Below are positions 1 to 8,357 of a stretch of DNA of 64,000 bases, one piece after another; position 1 is the first letter of the stretch, and the number at the start of each line of letters is the position of its first letter. Where the stretch lies: the NCBI RefSeq assembly GCF_010667575.1, contig NZ_JAABNT010000007.1:62001-126000 (forward strand), read 5' to 3'. Made by a program: the position numbers and the translations under genes. Origin of the DNA: Sulfitobacter sediminilitoris. GTDB taxonomy: Bacteria; Pseudomonadota; Alphaproteobacteria; Rhodobacterales; Rhodobacteraceae. The notes beneath the pieces were generated by a model. The model saw only the letters and a list, made by a program, of their open reading frames with translations, was not told the origin of the DNA and did not search any database.

Positions 1-2068
1 GCTGGGGCCGCGCAAGGTGCTGGGTGTCATCTGGGGGCCGGGCCTGGGCGATTATGACCTGTCCAAGATCCGTCATGTGATCCGGGTGCTGGATGCCGCC
101 CCGATGCGCGAGGAGATGCGCGTGTTTCTGGAACGTGCGGCGGCCTATACGCTGACAACGATGCCCGCGATGCTGCGGCTGGCCACGCGCGCACCGGGGC
201 TGGGTGATCCGCCGTCGATGCGCAAGGTCTACCGGCGCGGCGATCAGGTGCCGGAGCGGATGACAGATGCGCGGCGACGGGTGCTGGAGGTGCTGGAGGA
301 CTACGGAGATCTGTCCTTCACACTGAAGGAGTTGGCCGAGATGGCGGGCGTGACGTCATCGGTTGTCAAAGGATTGGCCAAACAGGGCGGCGTGCGCGAA
401 GAGGACGCGCCGCGCGACATGCCTTATGCGCGGCTTGATCCGGATATGCCGGGTAAGGAACTGACCGAGGATCAGGCAGCAGCGGCGGCTGTGCTGGCTG
501 ACGGTGTGCGGTCGGAAGCCTATGGCACGACGTTGCTGCGGGGCGTGACGGGATCAGGCAAGACCGAAGTCTATCTTGAGGCGGTGGCGGCGGCGTTGAG
601 GGCCGGACGGCAGGCGCTGGTGCTGCTGCCCGAGATTGCCCTGACCGAGCAATTCCTGACCCGCGTGCAGGAACGCTTTGGCGCGAAGCCTGCGGAGTGG
701 CATTCGGGGGCCACGATGACAGAGCGGCGGCGCATCTGGCGGATGGTGGGGCAGGGCCAGTGCCAGTTGGTGATCGGGGCACGCTCGGCGCTTTTCCTGC
801 CGTACCAGAACCTTGGGCTGATCGTGGTCGATGAGGAGCATGACACCTCTTACAAGCAGGAAGAGGGCGTTCTTTATAATGCGCGGGACATGGCGGTGCT
901 GCGCGCAGCAATCTGTGGGGCGCAGGTGGTGCTGGCCTCGGCCACGCCATCGCTTGAAAGCTGGGCTAATGTGGAGGCAGGCAAGTACCGGCGGCTGGAT
1001 CTGACCTCACGCTTCGGCCCTGCGGTGATGCCGACGATGGGCGCAATTGATATGCGGGGCGAGGGGTTGCCATCGGATCGGTGGGTGTCGCCCACCTTGC
1101 AAGCTGAGGTGAACAAGCGGCTGGAGAAGGGCGAGCAGGCGATGCTCTTCATCAACCGCCGGGGCTATGCGCCGATCACGCTCTGCCGGGCTTGCGGGCA
1201 CCAGATTGGCTGCGATCACTGCGACGCGCGGATGGTGGAACACCGGTTCCTCAAGCGGCTCATCTGTCACCAGTGCGGCGAGAGCAAGCCGATGCCGGAG
1301 GCCTGCCCGTCCTGCGAGGCCGAAGGACGGTTGGCCGCGGTGGGGCCGGGGGTGGAGCGGCTGGGCGAGGAGGCGGCGGCAATCTGGCCCGATGCGCGGA
1401 TTGCGACGCTGAGTTCGGATATGTACGGATCGGCCCGTGCGCTGAAGGCCGAAATCGCGGGCATTGCGGAGGGGGCTGCGGATATCGTCATAGGTACGCA
1501 GCTGGTGGCCAAGGGGCATAATTTCCCGAACCTGACCCTCGTTGGCGTCATCGACGCCGACCTTGGGTTGATGGGCTCGGATCTGCGCGCAGCGGAGCGG
1601 ACGTTCCAGTTGATGCGACAGGTTGCCGGGCGGGCCGGGCGGGCCGAAGCCCCGGGCACGGCGCTCTTGCAGACCTACCAGCCGGAGCATCCGGTCATCC
1701 GGGCCATTCTGGCGGGCGATGAGGAAGCGTTCTGGGCGGCGGAAGCGGCCGAGCGCAAACAGGCGGGCGTGCCGCCCTACGGGCGCATGGCCGGCATTAT
1801 CCTGTCGGGGCCGGATGTGGCGCAGGTTTTCGATGCAGGCAACCTGCTGGCGCGGCAGGACGCGCCGCTGCGCCGGATCGGGGCGCAGGTTTTCGGGCCA
1901 GCACCGGCCCCGATTGCGCGGGTCAGGGGGCGGCATCGGGTCAGGCTTTTGGTCAAGGCAGAGAAATCGGCGCCCTTGCAGGAGGCATTGGCGGCATGGG
2001 TCGCACAGGTGCGACTGAAGGGTGATCTACGGCTGGCCGTGGATATTGATCCGCAGAGTTTCTATTAG
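1..2068 (+). CDS. priA: Primosomal protein N' (replication restart helicase PriA), 5' end outside window
   Basis: PriA is a superfamily 2 DNA helicase that recognises stalled or repaired forks and reloads the replicative helicase. The reading frame is open from base 2, and the residues before the first GTG at 17 already fit the family. The gene therefore starts upstream of the window, with probably a few dozen residues missing. Visible are the Walker A motif GVTGSGKT, the DEEH box followed by TSYKQ, a cysteine-rich zinc-binding segment (CRAC, CDHC, CHQC, CPSC) and the helicase motif VAGRAGRAE. The C-terminus looks complete. No partner gene follows; the next 400 bases are intergenic. Confidence 0.96.
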   Translation, partial: LGPRKVLGVIWGPGLGDYDLSKIRHVIRVLDAAPMREEMRVFLERAAAYTLTTMPAMLRLATRAPGLGDPPSMRKVYRRGDQVPERMTDARRRVLEVLEDYGDLSFTLKELAEMAGVTSSVVKGLAKQGGVREEDAPRDMPYARLDPDMPGKELTEDQAAAAAVLADGVRSEAYGTTLLRGVTGSGKTEVYLEAVAAALRAGRQALVLLPEIALTEQFLTRVQERFGAKPAEWHSGATMTERRRIWRMVGQGQCQLVIGARSALFLPYQNLGLIVVDEEHDTSYKQEEGVLYNARDMAVLRAAICGAQVVLASATPSLESWANVEAGKYRRLDLTSRFGPAVMPTMGAIDMRGEGLPSDRWVSPTLQAEVNKRLEKGEQAMLFINRRGYAPITLCRACGHQIGCDHCDARMVEHRFLKRLICHQCGESKPMPEACPSCEAEGRLAAVGPGVERLGEEAAAIWPDARIATLSSDMYGSARALKAEIAGIAEGAADIVIGTQLVAKGHNFPNLTLVGVIDADLGLMGSDLRAAERTFQLMRQVAGRAGRAEAPGTALLQTYQPEHPVIRAILAGDEEAFWAAEAAERKQAGVPPYGRMAGIILSGPDVAQVFDAGNLLARQDAPLRRIGAQVFGPAPAPIARVRGRHRVRLLVKAEKSAPLQEALAAWVAQVRLKGDLRLAVDIDPQSFY

Positions 2069-2230
2069 GGTGCGCCTGTCCAACAGAGGGGCGATGCCTC
2101 GAACCGGTTTAGCGGCGGTCCTTTCCCCATGTGCTCATCAGTCCTCACGGGCTTCTTCGCAGGGCGCCCGGTGGCAAAGGGAGTTTAGGGTGATGAACCG
2201 GTCGGCGCTGCTGGCTCACCAAAACCAAGA

Positions 2231-2386
2231 GTTTCGGAGCCGCCGTTGCGCAGGGCCTGCCTGACAGAACGCCGCCGTCTTCCCAAGAGAAATCATCGTA
2301 TCCCCTGAAGGGGCCCCTCGAGGATTTCTCTTGGCAAGCCGTCCGCGCCCTGACCGCCTGTCCCCACGCAACGGCGGCTCCGAAAC
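2231..2386. repeat. Nested intergenic inverted repeat (outer arms 20 bp, inner arms 12 bp)
   Basis: The region between priA and the MFS gene (2069-2476) has no convincing gene. Its main content is a nested palindrome. The outer arms 2231-2250 and 2367-2386 are perfect 20-bp reverse complements. The inner arms 2283-2294 (CCAAGAGAAATC) and 2323-2334 are perfect 12-bp reverse complements. The centre holds GGGGCCCC at 2311-2318. No transposase or target duplication was seen. It could be a short non-autonomous element (MITE-like), a REP-type repeat, or a structured 3' end of the priA transcript; it lacks the T-run of an intrinsic terminator. Confidence 0.75.
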
Positions 2387-2476
2387 CAAGGTTCCCGGAC
2401 GGGGTCTGCGCAGTCGAGGGGAGCGCTGTGCGTTTTTGCGTATCGTCATTTGTTCCGGCAAGGCGTAAAGCGGGAC

Positions 2477-3709
2477 ATGGCCAGGTTTATACACCTTGAC
2501 GATGCGAAGACGTTGCCCTTCTGGCGCAGGCCGGTGGCGCTGTTGTTTCTGATGGCGCTGGCGATGCCCATTGCTTTCAATACCTGGTCGGCATTGCTGA
2601 ACAACTTCGTGATAGAAGTCGCTGACTTTGATGGCTCGGACATCGGTCTTTTGCACACGGTGCGCGAGATACCGGGATTTCTGGCCGTAGGGGTGATCGC
2701 GATCATCATCTTTGTGCGCGAACAGGTGCTGGGGCTGGTGTCGCTGATCTTGTTGGGCGCGGCGACGGCTGTGACGGCGTGGTTTCCGTCGATGGGCGGT
2801 ATCCTGACCATCACCATGCTGAGCTCTATCGGGTTTCATTATTATGAGACGGTGAATCAGTCGCTGCAGTTGCAATGGCTGAAGATCGAGGACGCGCCGC
2901 GCATGCTGGGCTGGCTTTTGGCGGCGGGATCGGCGGCGACACTGGTGGCCTATCTTGCCATCATCGCGCTGTGGGAGACGCTGGGGCTGTCCTACAACGC
3001 TGTCTATCTGGCGGGAGGCGGTGTCACGGTCGTCATCGCTGTCTTTGCGATGCTGGCCTATCCGCAGTTCGAAGCCCCCACACCTCAGCTCAAGAAGATG
3101 GTGCTGCGGCGGCGGTATTGGCTCTATTACGCGTTGCAGTTCATGGGCGGCGCGCGGCGGCAGATCTTCGTGGTCTTTGCAGGCTTCATGATGGTCGAGC
3201 GGTTTGGCTACGAGGTGCATGAGATCACCACGCTGTACCTGATCAACCTGGTGGCCAATATTCTTTTCGCGCCGCTGATGGGGCGCGCGGTGGGCTATTT
3301 CGGTGAGCGGCGCACGCTGGGGTTTGAGTATATCGGGCTGATCCTTGTATTCCTGAGCTATGGCGGGGTCTATTACCTGGGCTGGGGTGTAGTGGTCGCT
3401 GCGGTGCTTTACGTGCTTGATCATCTGTTTTTCGGACTTGCGCTGGCGATGAAGACCTATTTCCAGAAGATCGCGGACCCCGCAGATATCGCGCCCACAG
3501 CGGCGGTGGCCTTTACCATCAATCACATCGCTGCGGTGTTCCTGCCCGTGGGGCTGGGGCTTTTGTGGCTGGTCTCGCCTGCGGCGGTGTTCTTTCTGGC
3601 GGCTGCGATGGCTGGGGTGTCGTTTTGCCTCGCTATGCTGATCCCGCGCCACCCTGCGCCGGGCAACGAGACGATATTCGCGATGAGACTGCCGCAGGCG
3701 GCGGAGTAG
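2477..3709 (+). CDS. MFS-type integral membrane permease
   Basis: This 410-residue protein has about 11-12 hydrophobic segments spread over its whole length with short polar loops, the pattern of a major facilitator permease. Its substrate cannot be read from the sequence. The ATG at 2477 is preferred over an upstream in-frame TTG at 2450 because the first membrane helix begins only about 25 residues later (after LPFWRRP). Four bases separate it from the MATE gene downstream, so MFS, MATE and prmA are probably co-transcribed. A periplasmic or cytosolic enzyme partner is absent, which leaves its role open. Confidence 0.8.
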   Translation: MARFIHLDDAKTLPFWRRPVALLFLMALAMPIAFNTWSALLNNFVIEVADFDGSDIGLLHTVREIPGFLAVGVIAIIIFVREQVLGLVSLILLGAATAVTAWFPSMGGILTITMLSSIGFHYYETVNQSLQLQWLKIEDAPRMLGWLLAAGSAATLVAYLAIIALWETLGLSYNAVYLAGGGVTVVIAVFAMLAYPQFEAPTPQLKKMVLRRRYWLYYALQFMGGARRQIFVVFAGFMMVERFGYEVHEITTLYLINLVANILFAPLMGRAVGYFGERRTLGFEYIGLILVFLSYGGVYYLGWGVVVAAVLYVLDHLFFGLALAMKTYFQKIADPADIAPTAAVAFTINHIAAVFLPVGLGLLWLVSPAAVFFLAAAMAGVSFCLAMLIPRHPAPGNETIFAMRLPQAAE

Positions 3710-3713
3710 CCGC

Positions 3714-5105
3714 GTGGAGCAGGGCCGGTTCCTGAGCGGCGGCACCATGGGACATGTGGTGCGGATGACCGCGACAGGGGCCATGGGGATCACCTTTGTC
3801 TTTCTGGTAGACGCGGCGAACCTGTTCTGGGTCAGCCAGTTGGGTCAGCCGCAACTGGTTGCGGCCATCGGTTATGCCTACGCTGTACAGTTTTTCTCTG
3901 TCTCCATCGCCGTGGGGCTGATGATCGGGGCGACGGCCGTTATCTCTCGCAGCATCGGGGCGGGTAACCGGGATCAGGCGCGCAGGCAGGCAGGTGCTGG
4001 CGTGGTGATCGCCGCAAGCATTTTGGCCGGTGTCGTGGCCCTGATCGTAGGGTTCCGGCATCAACTGATCGACTTTACCGGCGCGGAGGGCGAGACCGCC
4101 CGGCTGGCGGCGCGGTATCTGGCGATTACAATTCCCTCTCTTGTCCCGATGTCTGCGGCACTGGTGATGTCGGGGACGCTGCGGGCGGATGGGTACGGCG
4201 CCAAGGCGATGTATATCACGCTGTTCTCTGGCATGGTGCTGATGATCGTCGATCCGGTTCTGATCTTCTGGATGGGCTGGGGACTGGATGGCGCGGCCAT
4301 CGGGCTGGTTCTGTTCCGCTTTGCGCTCTTGGGGCTGGCGACCTATTTTGCCGTGATCCAGATGAAACTGGTGGACCGGCCCCGGCTGCGCACGCTGCGC
4401 AATATCGCAGGCCCGTTCATGGGCGTGGCGGGGCCTGCGATTGCCACGCAGATGTCGACACCTGCGGGGAACTATGTGCTGACCATCGTGATGTCGCGCT
4501 ACGGCGATGAGGCGATGGCGGCCTGGGCCGTGGTGGGGCGGCTGACCGTGGTTGTCTTTGGCGGGGTTTTCGCGCTGTCAGGTGCCATTGGCGGTATCTT
4601 TGGGCAGAATTTCGGCGCGGGCCAGATGGACCGGGTGCGCCAGACCTACCGCGATGCGCTGCTGTTTTGTGGGGTCTACACGCTGGTCGCCTGGTGCCTG
4701 ATGCTGATGGCGACGCCCTATGTGATCGCGGCCTTTGGGCTGACCGGCGTCGGGGTCGAAGTGTTGCACGCCTTTACGCTGGTAGGGGTCGGCGGCTTTG
4801 TGTTTATCGGGGCGCTCTTCGTGTCGAACGCGGCGTTCAACAATCTGGGCAAGGCCACGCGGTCAACGCTGGTGAACTGGCTGAAGGACGGGGTGTTGAG
4901 CTTTCCGGCGGCGGCGGGATTGGCGGCCCTCTTTGGTGCGCCGGGTGTGATTTACGGTCAGGCGGTTGCGGGCGCTGTCATGGGGCTGATCGCGGCGACA
5001 TGGGGCTGGTTCTATGTCAAAGGGTTGCGCGGCCCGGATGAGGCAGAGGTTGACCCCGCCCGTCCACGGGCCTACCCGAACCCTGACAGATACCGGAGAA
5101 GATAA
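3714..5105 (+). CDS. MATE family efflux transporter
   Basis: At 463 residues this has the usual length of a multidrug and toxin extrusion antiporter (12 helices in two six-helix halves, Na+ or H+ driven, exporting cationic compounds). Hydrophobic helices run throughout, and MATE-like segments such as GLMIGATAVISRSIGAG (residues 63-79) and IGGIFGQNFGAG in the second half are visible. Translation starts at GTG 3714, four bases after the MFS stop. The stop overlaps the prmA start in TAATG (5103-5107), which indicates translational coupling. The substrate is unknown. Confidence 0.92.
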   Translation: MEQGRFLSGGTMGHVVRMTATGAMGITFVFLVDAANLFWVSQLGQPQLVAAIGYAYAVQFFSVSIAVGLMIGATAVISRSIGAGNRDQARRQAGAGVVIAASILAGVVALIVGFRHQLIDFTGAEGETARLAARYLAITIPSLVPMSAALVMSGTLRADGYGAKAMYITLFSGMVLMIVDPVLIFWMGWGLDGAAIGLVLFRFALLGLATYFAVIQMKLVDRPRLRTLRNIAGPFMGVAGPAIATQMSTPAGNYVLTIVMSRYGDEAMAAWAVVGRLTVVVFGGVFALSGAIGGIFGQNFGAGQMDRVRQTYRDALLFCGVYTLVAWCLMLMATPYVIAAFGLTGVGVEVLHAFTLVGVGGFVFIGALFVSNAAFNNLGKATRSTLVNWLKDGVLSFPAAAGLAALFGAPGVIYGQAVAGAVMGLIAATWGWFYVKGLRGPDEAEVDPARPRAYPNPDRYRRR

Positions 5106-5977
5106 TGGCGACGTTTACGGCACTGACCACCCTTGAAGGGCGCGATGCGGCATATGCATTGGGCGAGGCGATGGAGCGGCTTGAACCAACACCTACTGGC
5201 GTAGGTGTGTTCGAAATGGAAGACGGGTCGGGGCTGTGGGAAGTGGGCGGCTATTTCGAGGGACCACCGGATGACACGGCACTGCGGGTGCTGGCGGCAG
5301 CGATGGGGGCGAAGCCCTTTGTCGTGTCGGAACTGCCCGAAACGGATTGGGTCGCCCACGTGCGCCGCGAGCTGGCCCCGGTCGAGGCTGGGCGGTTCTT
5401 TGTCTATGGCAGTCACGATGCGGACAAGGTGCCGGAGGGCTGCGAGCCGCTGCTGATTGAGGCGGCAATGGCCTTTGGTACTGGACATCACGGCACCACG
5501 CTGGGGTGCCTGAAAGCGCTGGACCGTCTGGCGAACGACGGCTTTGTTGGCAAGAACGTGGCTGACATCGGCTGCGGCACGGCGGTACTGGCCATGGCAG
5601 CGGCGCGGATTTGGCCGGACCGGGTGCTGGCAAGTGACATTGACGAGGTGGCTGTGGATGTCGCGCGGGCAAATGTGGCGGCAAATGGGCTTGAGGGACG
5701 CGTGGTCTGTGTTGAGGCAGCAGGATTTGATCATCCGGACCTGGCCGCCGCCGCGCCGTTTGATCTGATCTTTGCCAATATTCTAAAGGGGCCGCTTGTG
5801 GCGCTTGCGCCGGATATGGCGGAGGCGTTGCAGCCGGGTGGCTATGCGATTCTGTCGGGGATCCTCAACGAACAGGCGGATGAGGTGATCGAGGTTTATG
5901 CACGTTCTGGCATCAACCTGGTGCACCGGGACAGCATTGTTGACTGGACGACGCTGACACTGCAAAAAGTTACCTAA
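5105..5977 (+). CDS. prmA: Ribosomal protein L11 methyltransferase
   Basis: PrmA trimethylates amino groups of ribosomal protein L11 using S-adenosylmethionine in the cytosol. The 290-residue protein carries the family signature AFGTGHHGTT near residue 122, then the SAM-binding motif I NVADIGCGTAVLAMAA and the post-catalytic FANILKGPL, followed by LQPGGYAILSGIL. Length is normal. The start codon overlaps the stop of the MATE gene, so PrmA is the last member of a three-gene unit. A weak GC hairpin followed by TTTTT (6004-6021) lies just downstream. Confidence 0.96.
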   Translation: MATFTALTTLEGRDAAYALGEAMERLEPTPTGVGVFEMEDGSGLWEVGGYFEGPPDDTALRVLAAAMGAKPFVVSELPETDWVAHVRRELAPVEAGRFFVYGSHDADKVPEGCEPLLIEAAMAFGTGHHGTTLGCLKALDRLANDGFVGKNVADIGCGTAVLAMAAARIWPDRVLASDIDEVAVDVARANVAANGLEGRVVCVEAAGFDHPDLAAAAPFDLIFANILKGPLVALAPDMAEALQPGGYAILSGILNEQADEVIEVYARSGINLVHRDSIVDWTTLTLQKVT

Positions 5978-6003
5978 ATTCAGGGTGTTTTGCGGTCAAA
6001 AAG

Positions 6004-6021
6004 GGGCGGCTGCCCATTTTT
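6004..6021 (+). terminator. Weak hairpin with T-run after prmA
   Basis: GGGC at 6004-6007 can pair with GCCC at 6012-6015 around a 4-nt loop and is followed by ATTTTT. The stem is short, so termination is probably partial. Confidence 0.35.
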
Positions 6022-6090
6022 CGCCATATTTGATGTCTAAAACTTTATTCAACAGCGGTGGGGGCCGATGTTAAACGAGAGACTGCTGCC

Positions 6091-6444
6091 ATGGTTGAGA
6101 CCCACGACCACTTTGTTGAGCGCCTGGACATGCTTGGGCGCAAGCACGCGAAAATGACTCGCGGATATACCACGAAAGTTGACAAGGACGGCCTGCTGGT
6201 TGCCACGCCCAAGCGCGGAAATCTGCTTCCGGGGACGGGCGTGCTTAAGCTTGTCATGTTGATGCTGATCGGTTTTCTGACGTTCAAATCATTTGCGCTG
6301 GCCGCTTTCGGCCCTGTGACCTACAACGAGCGCCTGTCAAAGCTGCAAAACGGTACAGCAATCGAACAGATGGGTGCAAAAGCGCTCGCTATTGATCCGG
6401 TGACCGAAGCGGTCGCCAGCACCGTAGGGCCCGTTCTGCGCTGA
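6091..6444 (+). CDS. Hypothetical small protein with one membrane segment
   Basis: This 117-residue protein is not one I can name. It has a polar, Lys/Arg-rich N-terminal half (ERLDMLGRKHAKMTRGYTT), a single hydrophobic helix around residues 60-80 (VLKLVMLMLIGFLTF) and a short C-terminal domain of about 40 residues. That suggests a type II anchored protein with its tail in the periplasm. The ATG at 6091 is chosen because GAGAG lies about 8 bases upstream; an in-frame GTG at 6058 would add 11 residues. It stands alone between prmA and a convergent DUF1127 gene. Its function is unknown. Confidence 0.7.
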   Translation: MVETHDHFVERLDMLGRKHAKMTRGYTTKVDKDGLLVATPKRGNLLPGTGVLKLVMLMLIGFLTFKSFALAAFGPVTYNERLSKLQNGTAIEQMGAKALAIDPVTEAVASTVGPVLR

Positions 6445-6514
6445 TATATCCGGTCGTCGCTATCCCATCCGTAGGGTGGCGCGATCTTTTCACTTTGCGT
6501 CTCAAAGACAATAA

Positions 6515-6548
6515 AAAGCCGCGCTCCTGAGGGTCAGGGCGCGGCTTT
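6515..6548. terminator. Bidirectional intrinsic terminator between 6091 gene and DUF1127 gene
   Basis: AAAGCCGCGC (6515-6524) pairs perfectly with 6539-6548, and the inner CCTGA/TCAGG extends the stem. On the + strand TTTCTTA follows. On the - strand the tail is TTTTTATTGTCTTT, so it is the stronger terminator for the DUF1127 gene. Confidence 0.85.
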
Positions 6549-6587
6549 CTTACGTCTGTTGGCGATCTGGTTCGCCGGGTTGAGATC

Positions 6588-6806
6588 TTAGCGGAAGAAC
6601 TCTGTCTGCGCGACTGCGTCGATGTCGCCGCGTACCAGACCGATGTCTTCCAGTTCGCGATCAGAGAGCGAAGAAAGCGCGTTGCGTGTTACGCGCGCAT
6701 CGTTCCAAGCCACGACAGACCCGAATGCGCGGGAGATCAGGGTAAAGAAACCAGAAACGGCTGAAGCGGAGCCGTATGCGGTGCGGGATGTGTCAAAAGC
6801 TGCCAT
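6588..6806 (-). CDS. DUF1127 domain small protein
   Basis: This 72-residue protein has a C-terminal DUF1127 segment: ARVTRNALSSLSDRELEDIG followed by LVRGDID. The family is short, arginine-rich, abundant in Alphaproteobacteria and linked in several species to RNA turnover, phosphate or stress responses. The exact role here cannot be read. The N-terminal 35 residues are a variable, mildly hydrophobic segment. AAGGACGGCCC precedes the ATG as a ribosome-binding site. A plausible promoter and a strong terminator bracket it, so it is monocistronic. Confidence 0.88.
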   Translation of the reverse strand: MAAFDTSRTAYGSASAVSGFFTLISRAFGSVVAWNDARVTRNALSSLSDRELEDIGLVRGDIDAVAQTEFFR

Positions 6807-6861
6807 TTGGGCCGTCCTTATAGTCTGAATGTTATACCGGTTTCCCCGGTGGTGTGAGGGG

Positions 6862-6890
6862 CAGATAGGCCGTCTTTTCCATTGTCACAA
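6862..6890 (-). promoter_or_regulatory. Candidate sigma70-type promoter for the DUF1127 gene
   Basis: Read on the - strand, TTGTGA (6885-6890) and TATCTG (6862-6867) are separated by 17 bases and lie about 60 bases upstream of the DUF1127 start. This is pattern matching only. The surrounding 336-base gap (6807-7142) also holds the ruvC leader and contains no other gene. Confidence 0.35.
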
Positions 6891-7083
6891 GCCACGCCAA
6901 CGCATGTGTGATCTGCGTTTTTTGCATAGGTCAGATTTGTGGTTAACATACCGTAAAATATGGAAAAAATGTGGCAGAAGCCATGTCGTTTTCCTGCCTG
7001 GTGGAGGCGAAAACAAACCCTGTGGTCTGATTGCGACGTCACGCATGTCGCGATTGGGCATCGGACGGAAAGGCTTGGCGGAT

Positions 7084-7098
7084 GTTCGCCTTTCGTGC
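7084..7098. promoter_or_regulatory. Candidate LexA (SOS) operator upstream of ruvC
   Basis: GTTC-N7-GTGC lies 45 bases before the ruvC start. The LexA box described for Rhodobacter and other Alphaproteobacteria is GTTC-N7-GTTC, so this matches 7 of 8 defined positions. Repair of Holliday junctions by RuvABC is commonly SOS-induced, which makes the location sensible. Binding is not demonstrated. Confidence 0.4.
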
Positions 7099-7142
7099 TA
7101 GTGCATCAAAAAAGCAACAATTTTAGCTAAGGCAGGCGTCAT

Positions 7143-7646
7143 ATGCGGGTGATTGGCATTGATCCGGGGCTTCGTAACCTCGGATGGGGCGTGATTGACG
7201 TCACGGGCAACCGGATGACGCATGTCGCCAATGGCGTTTGCCATTCACTTGGCGATGATCTGGCCCAGCGGTTGTTATCACTTCATACGCAGTTGTCCGA
7301 GGTGATCGCCACCTACCGGCCCGTTGCGGCCGCGGTAGAGCAGACTTTCGTTAACAAGGATGGGGCAGGAACGCTGAAACTGGGTCAGGCCCGTGGCATT
7401 GCGATGCTGGTGCCGGCGCAGGCGGGTATCCCTGTGGGGGAATACGCCCCCAACAAGATCAAGAAGACGGTTGTGGGTGTGGGCCACGCAGACAAGATAC
7501 AGGTGGCCCATATGGTAAAGATGCAGATGCCGGGGATTGAAATCGCGGGACCGGATGCGGCGGATGCACTGGCTATTGCGATCTGTCATGCACATCACGG
7601 CGGTGCGAGTGCGCTGTCCGTTGCTGTCGCAAAGGCCCGCGCATGA
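7143..7646 (+). CDS. ruvC: Crossover junction endodeoxyribonuclease RuvC
   Basis: RuvC is the dimeric nuclease that resolves Holliday junctions together with RuvAB. The 167-residue protein has normal length and the four acidic catalytic residues: D7 in GIDPG, E66 in AVEQTF, and D138/D141 in [19 protein letters not shown] precedes the ATG at 7143. Its stop overlaps the ruvA start in ATGA (7643-7646), so the two are translationally coupled. A LexA-like box lies upstream. Confidence 0.97.
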   Translation: MRVIGIDPGLRNLGWGVIDVTGNRMTHVANGVCHSLGDDLAQRLLSLHTQLSEVIATYRPVAAAVEQTFVNKDGAGTLKLGQARGIAMLVPAQAGIPVGEYAPNKIKKTVVGVGHADKIQVAHMVKMQMPGIEIAGPDAADALAIAICHAHHGGASALSVAVAKARA

Positions 7647-8308
7647 TTGGCAAGATCACAGGCCGCATCGATTACCGCGCAACGGATCACGTTCTGATCG
7701 ACGTGCGTGGCGTGGGGTATCTTGTCTATTGCTCTGAACGCACGCTGGCGGCATTGCCGGGGGTGGGCGAGGTCACGGCGCTTTTTACCGATCTGGTGGT
7801 CCGCGAAGACCTGATGCAGCTTTTCGGCTTTCAGACATTAGTTGAAAAGGAATGGCACCGCTTGCTGACCTCGGTACAGGGGGTTGGGGCGAAGGCGTCT
7901 CTGGCCATCCTTGGTACGCTGGGACCAGACGGTGTCAGCCGCGCGATTGCGCTGGGCGACTGGAATGCAGTGAAGGCAGCCAAGGGGGTAGGGCCAAAAA
8001 TTGCGCAGCGGGTTGTGCTGGATCTCAAAGACAAGGCCCCGTCGGTGATGGCCATGTCCGGCACTCTGGCCGAGGCACAGGGCGAGGTTGAAGCGGAGGT
8101 GCTGGAGCCTGCCGTGGCAAAGCCACGGGCACCGGTCCCGGCGGCGACCGCATCCGCACAGGCCGAAGCGCTGTCTGCGCTGGGCAATCTGGGCTACAGC
8201 CCCGGCGATGCCGCAGGGGCGGTGGCGCAGGCGGCCGGTGAGATGGAAGGGGCCTCGACCCCCGATCTGATCAGGGCCGCGTTGAAACTTCTTGCGCCAA
8301 AAGGCTAG
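7643..8308 (+). CDS. ruvA: Holliday junction branch migration protein RuvA
   Basis: RuvA binds four-way junctions as a tetramer and loads RuvB. The 221-residue protein starts with the OB-fold [20 protein letters not shown] and contains the two helix-hairpin-helix stretches ([14 protein letters not shown] and [19 protein letters not shown]). After an Ala/Pro-rich linker it ends with the domain III segment [15 protein letters not shown] that contacts RuvB. The linker (residues about 135-170) is somewhat long. It overlaps ruvC by four bases and is followed by a short hairpin before ruvB. Confidence 0.97.
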   Translation: MIGKITGRIDYRATDHVLIDVRGVGYLVYCSERTLAALPGVGEVTALFTDLVVREDLMQLFGFQTLVEKEWHRLLTSVQGVGAKASLAILGTLGPDGVSRAIALGDWNAVKAAKGVGPKIAQRVVLDLKDKAPSVMAMSGTLAEAQGEVEAEVLEPAVAKPRAPVPAATASAQAEALSALGNLGYSPGDAAGAVAQAAGEMEGASTPDLIRAALKLLAPKG

Positions 8309-8320
8309 GGTGCGCTCATC

Positions 8321-8343
8321 AAGGCCCGTGGCGGGCTTTCTTC
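8321..8343 (+). terminator. Hairpin with T-run between ruvA and ruvB (attenuator or partial terminator)
   Basis: AAGGCCCG (8321-8328) can pair with CGGGCTTT (8332-8339) over a 3-nt loop, allowing one G-U, and is followed by CTTCGCTT. It lies 50 bases downstream of ruvA and just before the ruvB GTG at 8358, so it could lower ruvB readthrough or simply mark an mRNA end. Confidence 0.4.
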
Positions 8344-8357
8344 GCTTGGAATAGACA

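Noticed and set aside
2216..3793. 525-codon open frame on the - strand opposite the MFS gene
   Set aside because: His/Arg/Gln-rich translation with no family resemblance; the + strand frame encodes a clear membrane permease. Shadow of high-GC codon bias.
6943..6957. TTAA-N7-TAAA in the DUF1127/ruvC gap as a CtrA site
   Set aside because: One mismatch in an AT-rich stretch and no functional reason for CtrA here; weaker than the site near cpaC.
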